A stretch of 64,000 bases of DNA from an uncultured Ferrimonas sp. GTDB lineage: Bacteria > Pseudomonadota > Gammaproteobacteria > Enterobacterales > Shewanellaceae. A program made the position numbers and the translations under genes. The notes under the pieces were generated by a model, which saw nothing but the letters and a program-made list of their open reading frames with translations, was not told the DNA's origin and searched no databases. Each line of letters begins with the position of its first letter. The first letter of the stretch is position 1. This document shows, piece after piece, positions 58,311 through 64,000 of the stretch. The stretch spans positions 53,776-117,775 of the forward strand of contig NZ_CANLCI010000011.1 in assembly GCF_947489035.1 (NCBI RefSeq), written 5' to 3'.

Positions 58311-60161
58311 TTAAGATTGCTCCACAAGCGTTTGCCACGGCAGTTCCACCGCCGCCGCTAATAACGCTTCTTGTTGTTGTTCATCGAGTTTCAGCCACAG
58401 CTGCGCCGCCGGCTCCGTCGGCTCACTCCACTGCACCAGCCAAGCGGCCAGTGCTTCATTGGTTGGGGTATCAGCGTCTAACCACTGCAGCAGTTGCGCT
58501 AAAATTTGCGCCAAATCGCCATGCCGCAGTACCGCTGGCACGGTTTTCAGCACAATTCGCTGGTGCTGCTGGCTCAGGTCAATGCCCAGTTGCCGCAGCA
58601 ACACGGCATGACGATCTAACACCGACAGCCAGTTAACGTCGGCGGCTACCGACACAGGCAACAGCAGGGGTTGCCCCACTAGCCCTTGCGGTAAACGCTG
58701 CAACACATTGTGCTGTTGCAGGTGTCGATGCAGTGCCGTTACCGACATCAATTTCAATTTCTGGCCTTTGCCAAACAGTGCGGTGGTTTTATCCAGCTGC
58801 GTTAACAACTGCCAACCACTGCTCGACAGCATCGCTTGGCTATTGGCCGATGGCGGCGTTTGCAGTAACGCACCGTAGTTTGCCGCGGCATGGCCACTGG
58901 GACGCGATGCGCCACGGAACTGGGGCGCTGCGCTTTGCAGTGGCCGCGGCGCATAACCTTGACCAGCCGCATCGCCACCGCTGCTCGGCGATGCGACTTG
59001 ATAGCCACTCGTACCGGCGTTGCTGACGCTCGCAGAATTCGGCGCTGTGATTGTCGCCGTGCCAGCAGCCGCATCACCCCCGCTTATCCGGTAATGGCCT
59101 GCCTGTTCATTAACTTGCTCACCCTCTGCCGAGCGTCTCGCTGAGCCAACGTCAATCGGCTGTTCCACTCGATTACGTAACCCTTGCTGCAGCGCAGTTA
59201 GGATAAAATCATGCACATAGCGCGCTTGATGAAAGCGCACTTCGTGCTTAGCCGGATGCACGTTGACATCCACTTCATGGGGATCAATATTCAGGTACAG
59301 TACAAACCCCGCCGCTTGAGCAACGCCGGCTTCCTCCAGCGCTTGGCGTACCGCATGATTCACCAGTTTATCGCGCACCACGCGGCCATTCACATAGAAG
59401 TACTGCACGTCGCTGATCCGCGCTTTATCGTCATCCAACGCTAAGAAGCCGGTTAAGGCCAGATCGTCATTGGCGCTGCGGAGCAAGAAGGCGCGATCGG
59501 CAAAGCCACTGCCGCAAATCGAGGCCAACCGTTGCTGACGCTGACGGTCATTGCGAGCGGGGCGATATTGCCGTATCAACTTGCCGTTATGACGCAGGCT
59601 AAAGTGGATCTCATCTTTGGCTAACGCAATCCGCCGCAGTTGTTCTTCAATGTGGGTAAATTCGGTTTTATCTGCGCGTAAAAAGCGACGCCGCGCTGGG
59701 GTATTAAAAAACAGATCCACCACTTCGACGGTGGTGCCAACAGGGTGCGCCGTCGGTTGCACCTTAACCGCCATCTCGCGCCCTTCGGCATAGGCTTGCC
59801 AAGCTTCGCTGGCGTCAGCGGTACGCGAACTTAAGGTTAACCGAGACACCGAGCTGATTGAGGCCAATGCTTCACCGCGAAAGCCAAAGCTGAGGATCGA
59901 TTCAAGATCCGCTAAGCTGGCCACCTTGGAGGTCGCGTGCCGCGCAAGTGCGAGTTCGAGTTCGGCTTTGTTGATGCCTTTGCCGTTATCGCGCACCACC
60001 AGCGTTTTGCTGCCACCGCGCTCCACATCAATGTCGATCTTACTGGCACCCGCATCAATGCAGTTTTCCACTAACTCTTTCAGTACCGAAGCCGGACGCT
60101 CCACCACTTCGCCTGCGGCGATTTGGTTGGCCAGTTGCGGCGGTAAAATTTGAATGGCCAT
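58311..60161 (-). CDS. mutL: DNA mismatch repair protein MutL
   Basis: The 616-residue protein has the GHKL ATPase domain with [17 protein letters not shown] and [10 protein letters not shown] (first 110 residues) and the conserved transducer region. A long Ser/Gly/Pro-rich linker (about residues 345-440) leads to the C-terminal dimerisation domain. No endonuclease motif DQHA(X)2E(X)4E is seen, as expected where MutH is used. It links MutS recognition to MutH nicking. AGGAG lies about 5 bp before the start, in the amiB-mutL gap of 7 bp. Confidence 0.97.
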   Translation of the reverse strand: MAIQILPPQLANQIAAGEVVERPASVLKELVENCIDAGASKIDIDVERGGSKTLVVRDNGKGINKAELELALARHATSKVASLADLESILSFGFRGEALASISSVSRLTLSSRTADASEAWQAYAEGREMAVKVQPTAHPVGTTVEVVDLFFNTPARRRFLRADKTEFTHIEEQLRRIALAKDEIHFSLRHNGKLIRQYRPARNDRQRQQRLASICGSGFADRAFLLRSANDDLALTGFLALDDDKARISDVQYFYVNGRVVRDKLVNHAVRQALEEAGVAQAAGFVLYLNIDPHEVDVNVHPAKHEVRFHQARYVHDFILTALQQGLRNRVEQPIDVGSARRSAEGEQVNEQAGHYRISGGDAAAGTATITAPNSASVSNAGTSGYQVASPSSGGDAAGQGYAPRPLQSAAPQFRGASRPSGHAAANYGALLQTPPSANSQAMLSSSGWQLLTQLDKTTALFGKGQKLKLMSVTALHRHLQQHNVLQRLPQGLVGQPLLLPVSVAADVNWLSVLDRHAVLLRQLGIDLSQQHQRIVLKTVPAVLRHGDLAQILAQLLQWLDADTPTNEALAAWLVQWSEPTEPAAQLWLKLDEQQQEALLAAAVELPWQTLVEQS

Positions 60162-60168
60162 GGGGCTC

Positions 60169-61467
60169 CTAAACTCGGGGGATCACCAGCTTTTGGCCGA
60201 TGCGAATGTTGTTACTGCTGAGTTTATTGGCTTGCTTTAACGACGTTAGCGACACCCCATAACGGCGCGCAATCAACGACAACGATTCGCCGGACTTCAC
60301 TTTGTGGGTTTGGGTTTGCGCCAACCAGCTGTCCCGCGGTGGGTTAGCCTTAAAGTGATTGGTGATCGCCTTTTGCAGCCCGCGGGCCAATCGATCTTGA
60401 TGGTTGCTGCTGCGTAACAGTCGCTCTTCATTCGGATTAGAAATAAAACCGGTTTCCACCAACAACGAGACTAAGTCTGGTGATTTTAACACCGCCAACG
60501 ACGCCGCCTGTGGCGTTCGTTTGTGCAGAGTAGTAAAGGCTTTAAATTCTTTAAGGATGTTGCCTGCCAACGTGTGACTTTCAGCCATGTTGTTCTGCCG
60601 AGCCAGATCGACAATGGTGCGCTGCAGATCTTCATCGTTGGCGCTGGATTGGGAGATCACTTCACCGATCCCGCGCAGCTCCGACAGCTTGTCGTCTTGC
60701 TCCAACCAGCGACCCATTTCACTGTTGGCGCGTTTAAGCGACAGGATCCACACCGACGCCCCGCGAGGTTGTGGCTTAGCAAAGGCATCAGCGTGAATCG
60801 ACACCAACAGATCCGCATCGGCTTGGCGGGCTTTTTCAGAACGCTTATTCAAGCTGACAAAATAATCGCCGCCGCGCACCAGCACCGCCTTAAATCCTGG
60901 GGTGGCATCAATTTTGGCTTTCAGTTTTTTGGCGATGGGCAGCACCACGTTTTTCTCGTAAGTGCCTGATGGGCCAATTGACCCAGGATCTTTGCCACCG
61001 TGACCGGCATCAATGGCAATCACCACCTTCCGCCCCGGCTTGATCGTTTTGTGCCTGCTGGCACTGCTTTTACGATTGCTTAAATCCACCACCAAACGAT
61101 GGCCAGCACTGCCACTGGGGCCCAGCTTAAACGCCTTAAAACTGGCTGGGCTGGCCATATCCAGCACCAACCGCAATTGGCCTTTGGCTGCAGGCTGACT
61201 GGTGCGGATCCGCTTAATTAGCGCACTTTTACCCGCCAATGTCGTCAAGTTGGTGTTTAACGTGGTGGCTTTAAGATCGATAACGATCCGATCCGGGCCA
61301 GCCAAGCGCGAGGTGCTGTAGCTCGGCGCACTGGCCAGCTCAAACACCAAGCGGGTTTTCTCCGGCGTCGCACTAAGGCGAGCGGAGTTAAGTTGGTTCG
61401 CCCACGCAGAAGCAGTAAAGACACTGAGCAGGGCAAACAGACTCAGCCAACGGCACAATCGGATCAT
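60169..61467 (-). CDS. amiB: N-acetylmuramoyl-L-alanine amidase AmiB
   Basis: The 432-residue product has a Sec signal ([21 protein letters not shown]), an AMIN domain (about 25-130), an Amidase_3 catalytic domain ([37 protein letters not shown]; about 148-365) and one C-terminal LysM ([20 protein letters not shown]). It cleaves septal peptidoglycan during cell separation and is normally activated by EnvC-type factors. It sits 8 bp after tsaE in the conserved tsaE-amiB-mutL-miaA order. Confidence 0.96.
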   Translation of the reverse strand: MIRLCRWLSLFALLSVFTASAWANQLNSARLSATPEKTRLVFELASAPSYSTSRLAGPDRIVIDLKATTLNTNLTTLAGKSALIKRIRTSQPAAKGQLRLVLDMASPASFKAFKLGPSGSAGHRLVVDLSNRKSSASRHKTIKPGRKVVIAIDAGHGGKDPGSIGPSGTYEKNVVLPIAKKLKAKIDATPGFKAVLVRGGDYFVSLNKRSEKARQADADLLVSIHADAFAKPQPRGASVWILSLKRANSEMGRWLEQDDKLSELRGIGEVISQSSANDEDLQRTIVDLARQNNMAESHTLAGNILKEFKAFTTLHKRTPQAASLAVLKSPDLVSLLVETGFISNPNEERLLRSSNHQDRLARGLQKAITNHFKANPPRDSWLAQTQTHKVKSGESLSLIARRYGVSLTSLKQANKLSSNNIRIGQKLVIPRV

Positions 61468-61475
61468 CGTTATGG

Positions 61476-61931
61476 TTACAGTTGTTTCAGTAGATGTTCG
61501 CCTGCTTCAGAACGGCTTAATAACCGCGCCTGACGCCCCTCACCTTGGTAGTGCATCTCTATCACAAGATCCGGCTCTGGCAGTAACCCATGGCCTTTAT
61601 CTGGCCATTCAATTAACGCCAAGGTGTTGTTGGCAAAGTAATCACGGATCCCCATAAATTCAAGCTCTTCTGGATCCATAAGTCGATAAAGATCAAAGTG
61701 ATAGATCTGCATATCGGCCAGTTCGTACGGCTCTACCAAGGCATAGGTTGGGCTTTTTACCGCCCCTTGATGCCCCAGAGCTTGGATCAGCCCACGGGTA
61801 AAAGTGGTTTTCCCTGCCCCCAAATCCCCATGCAGATGCACCACCAATGGCGCCTTTACCACGGCAGCAACGCCTTGGCCTAATGCTAGTGTGGCCGCTT
61901 CATCAGCCAACTCAAATACAGCCTGAGTCAT
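61476..61931 (-). CDS. tsaE: tRNA threonylcarbamoyladenosine biosynthesis ATPase TsaE
   Basis: The start is ATG 61931, overlapping the nnr stop by 4 bp (ATGA); a longer frame from 61952 lies inside nnr. The 151-residue ATPase has the P-loop [19 protein letters not shown] and [11 protein letters not shown], then the conserved HFDLYRL and EELEFMGI region. It assists the TsaBD complex in making t6A37 of tRNAs reading ANN codons. Confidence 0.96.
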   Translation of the reverse strand: MTQAVFELADEAATLALGQGVAAVVKAPLVVHLHGDLGAGKTTFTRGLIQALGHQGAVKSPTYALVEPYELADMQIYHFDLYRLMDPEELEFMGIRDYFANNTLALIEWPDKGHGLLPEPDLVIEMHYQGEGRQARLLSRSEAGEHLLKQL

Positions 61932-63394
61932 AGTGTCCCTTGATTCACCCAATAACGAATGTGTTCAAATAGATCCGATGGCAACATGCCGCGTGCGCCC
62001 ACGCCGAATGCGCTGTCTGCCGCTTCGCCATGGATCAGCACGCCAAAGCAGGCAGCCTGATAGAGATCCAGCCCCTGCGCCATCAAACCGGCAAGTATAC
62101 CAGAAAGCACATCGCCGCTGCCGCCCGTTGCAAGCCCAGAATTTCCCACCGGTGCTACCGCCCACTGGGTGGCTGTGACGATCAAGCTGCCTGCGCCTTT
62201 GAGTATCACCACGCCACCGTAACGGCGTTGAATTTCGGTAGCAGCGGCTAACCGATCCGCGCACACGTCAGCAACGCTGCAATCCAGTAAACGCGCCGCT
62301 TCGCCGGGGTGCGGTGTCAGTAGCCAGTTGTCGCGCCGTTGCGGTTGTTGTGCCAAAAGATTAAGCGCATCGGCATCCACCAGTAACGGCTTTTTGGCCG
62401 CCAGTGCCTGCTGCCACAACTGTTGTCCCCAGCGGTTTTGCCCCAGCCCAGGGCCGATGGCAATCACCGAGGCCCACGCCAATCGCGTCTCCAGTACCGA
62501 ATCAGCGGCGGCAGCCATCAGCTCTGGCCGCGGCGCCACAATAGCGTCAACGCTACTGGCGGCGCAGCCAATCGCCACCAACCCTGCGCCACTGCGTAGT
62601 GCGGCTTCTCCGGCTAAGCGGGCGGCACCGGCCATGCCATCTCCACCACCAAGCAGCAGCAATTTGCCATGATCACCTTTATGGCTGAGCACGCCTCGCG
62701 GCGGTAATTGCTGCAATAAGGGCGGCTGCAGCAAGTGGCCATCGGCAGCCAAGCCTGCCCCAAGTTGCAATGGCGCTAAGATCACTTCCCCCACCACCGC
62801 CGCAGCGTGTCCGGTTACTAGCCCCAATTTTGTGGCGACAAACGTTATGGTGACATCAGCGCTTACCGCCACATTGGCAATGCAGCCGGTATCACCATGC
62901 AATCCGGTGGGGATATCCAACGCCAATACCGGCTGGGGCCGTTGATTCAACTGAGCAACCGCAGCAGCAATGGCCGGCCGCAATGGCCCTTGCAAACCGG
63001 TGCCAAGCAAGGCATCAACAAAGATCTCCGCCTCTGGCCACTCGCCGGTTAATGGCAAAATGACACCACCTGCGGCTAACCAGGCTTGCTGCGCGGTTAA
63101 GGCATCACCTTTAAGGGAGCAGTCGTGCTGCAGCAGGACGACACCCCAGCCTGCTTCTTTGGCCAAGCGCGCCACCACATAGCCATCACCGGCGTTGTTG
63201 CCACTGCCACACAGTACGCACAGACGTTGTGTGGTTGGCCAGCGTTGCTGCAACAGCGCAAATGCCTGTTGCCCTGCTTGCTCCATCACCGGATACAGCG
63301 CCAGCCCAAGCTGCGCCGCAAGCTGTGGTTCTTGAACGCGAATGGTGGAGGCTAAATTGAGCTGCGACGGCAGCTGGCATAGGTCGGCACGCAT
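61928..63394 (-). CDS. nnr: Bifunctional NAD(P)H-hydrate epimerase/dehydratase
   Basis: The 488-residue protein fuses an N-terminal YjeF_N epimerase domain ([19 protein letters not shown]; about 1-215) with a C-terminal ribokinase-like ADP-dependent NAD(P)H-hydrate dehydratase ([20 protein letters not shown] and [15 protein letters not shown]; about 230-485). It repairs damaged nicotinamide cofactors. It opens the minus-strand run nnr-tsaE-amiB-mutL-miaA. The gap to the tRNA-Gly terminator (63395-63556) shows no gene and should hold its promoter. Confidence 0.96.
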   Translation of the reverse strand: MRADLCQLPSQLNLASTIRVQEPQLAAQLGLALYPVMEQAGQQAFALLQQRWPTTQRLCVLCGSGNNAGDGYVVARLAKEAGWGVVLLQHDCSLKGDALTAQQAWLAAGGVILPLTGEWPEAEIFVDALLGTGLQGPLRPAIAAAVAQLNQRPQPVLALDIPTGLHGDTGCIANVAVSADVTITFVATKLGLVTGHAAAVVGEVILAPLQLGAGLAADGHLLQPPLLQQLPPRGVLSHKGDHGKLLLLGGGDGMAGAARLAGEAALRSGAGLVAIGCAASSVDAIVAPRPELMAAAADSVLETRLAWASVIAIGPGLGQNRWGQQLWQQALAAKKPLLVDADALNLLAQQPQRRDNWLLTPHPGEAARLLDCSVADVCADRLAAATEIQRRYGGVVILKGAGSLIVTATQWAVAPVGNSGLATGGSGDVLSGILAGLMAQGLDLYQAACFGVLIHGEAADSAFGVGARGMLPSDLFEHIRYWVNQGTL

Positions 63395-63556
63395 AACAGT
63401 CCAATGTTGATGACGATTACGCTGTTATAGCAAAGCCGAAGAGGAATAGGCAGCGGTGGCGGCGATACGGCAGCAATCCGCACCGACACCAGCAGGATGG
63501 TGGCATCGCCTGCCCTTGGAGTGAGATCAGAGCACATCGCTCGACGCAGAAACGAC

Positions 63557-63583
63557 AAAAGCCTCCGCAAGGGAGGCTTTTGT
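63557..63583 (-). terminator. Terminator of the tRNA-Gly cluster
   Basis: AAAAGCCTCC / GGAGGCTTTT (63557-63566 and 63572-63581) lies just downstream of the last tRNA on the minus strand, with TTTT at the end of the stem. Confidence 0.85.
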
Positions 63584-63590
63584 CTTTATT

Positions 63591-63666
63591 TGGAGCGGCA
63601 CACGAGGTTCGAACTCGTGACCTCGACCTTGGCAAGGTCGCGCTCTACCAACTGAGCTAGTGCCGC
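63591..63666 (-). tRNA. tRNA-Gly (anticodon GCC)
   Basis: The 76-base gene has the 7-bp acceptor stem GCGGCAC / GTGCCGC, the D-loop region AGCTCAGTTGGTAGAGC, the anticodon loop TTGCCAA (GCC) and the T-loop TTCGAAC, and it encodes the 3' CCA. It is the distal member of a three-gene minus-strand array, like E. coli glyVXY. Confidence 0.98.
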
Positions 63667-63722
63667 TTAATCTGTTTGGCTTACGCCGACGTCTCGATTT
63701 GGTGATCAAAACATCAAAAATT

Positions 63723-63798
63723 TGGAGCGGCACATGAGGGTCGAACTCATGACCTCGACCTTGGCAAGGTCGCGCTCTACCAACTGAGCTAGTGCCGC
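63723..63798 (-). tRNA. tRNA-Gly (anticodon GCC)
   Basis: The second 76-base copy has the same acceptor and anticodon arms and an encoded CCA. It differs from the first copy in the T arm, where the stem is ATGAG/CTCAT and the loop is TTCGACC. The cloverleaf is intact. Confidence 0.97.
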
Positions 63799-63925
63799 TT
63801 TAAACTGTTACTCTTTGAGTTGTGGTGCTTTCACGCTTGGTTGCGCTACTCATTCCCACCAGCACTGAGCGAGTGCCGCATCACTATGGTTACCCACAGC
63901 GGCTTACCGAAGTAAGACTTTAAAT

Positions 63926-64000
63926 TGGAGCGGCACATGAGGTTCGAACTCATGACCTCGACCTTGGCAAGGTCGCGCTCTACCAACTGAGCTAGTGCCG
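63926..64000 (-). tRNA. tRNA-Gly (anticodon GCC), 5' base cut by window end
   Basis: The third copy reads to the window end and lacks only its first G, which would pair at the acceptor top. The anticodon is GCC, CCA is encoded, and the T arm is ATGAG with loop TTCGAAC. The 127-bp spacer to the second copy contains nothing I recognise. Confidence 0.96.

Overview
The window reads as chromosomal DNA of a marine gammaproteobacterium of the Shewanella/Ferrimonas type (Alteromonadales). The right third carries the conserved gammaproteobacterial block tRNA-Gly(GCC) x3, nnr-tsaE-amiB-mutL-miaA-hfq-hflX-hflK-hflC, a DUF2065 gene, purA, motX, rnr-rlmB and rpsF-priB-rpsR-rplI. motX between purA and rnr indicates a sodium-driven polar flagellum. 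The genus is inferred from synteny and protein style, not from a search.

Layout. 1-1 kb: the end of a cupin-like hypothetical gene and a small superinfection-immunity-type membrane protein. 1.16-6.87 kb: a six-gene cassette with a Yip1-type membrane protein, a MacA-like adaptor, a MacB-like ATPase and permease, a LytS-type histidine kinase and a LytTR response regulator. A 20-bp-period direct repeat upstream of the first gene may be the regulator's box. 7.05-12.25 kb: an RND efflux operon (permease, lipoprotein adaptor, small membrane protein) read leftward from a MarR-type gene, with two palindromic operators in the divergent gap. 12.3-22.5 kb: an AT-rich leader, then one 9.7-kb gene for a secreted protein of about 3,225 residues. 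It has calcium-type DxDxDG repeats, six copies of a domain I do not recognise, a metzincin protease, Ig-like, LamG and FnIII-like domains. 22.5-24.9 kb: a palindromic interspersed-repeat array, a small membrane-anchored protein and a possible 32-residue ORF with its own hairpins. 24.9-30.3 kb: a peptide-type ABC importer in gsiABCD order.

30.5-37.4 kb: a DUF4382 lipoprotein gene, then a polyamine locus: eukaryote-type S-adenosylmethionine decarboxylase (speD) divergent from speE, followed by speA-aguA-aguB. Together these give arginine -> agmatine -> N-carbamoylputrescine -> putrescine -> spermidine. 37.4-42.3 kb: a mosaic gene scar made from pieces of two genes in this window, a gluzincin-type hydrolase and a secreted protein with four ricin-type lectin modules separated by calcium repeats. 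42.3-45.1 kb: a TetR regulator divergent from fadH. From 45.5 kb rightward is the housekeeping block, nearly all on the minus strand, with the last tRNA-Gly cut by one base at the window end.

The least described parts are the giant metzincin with its six-copy domain and 1,080-bp internal duplication, the lectin protein with its decayed mosaic relative, and the palindromic repeat array. Housekeeping assignments are firm. Substrates of the transporters and functions of the secreted proteins are not resolved by sequence alone.
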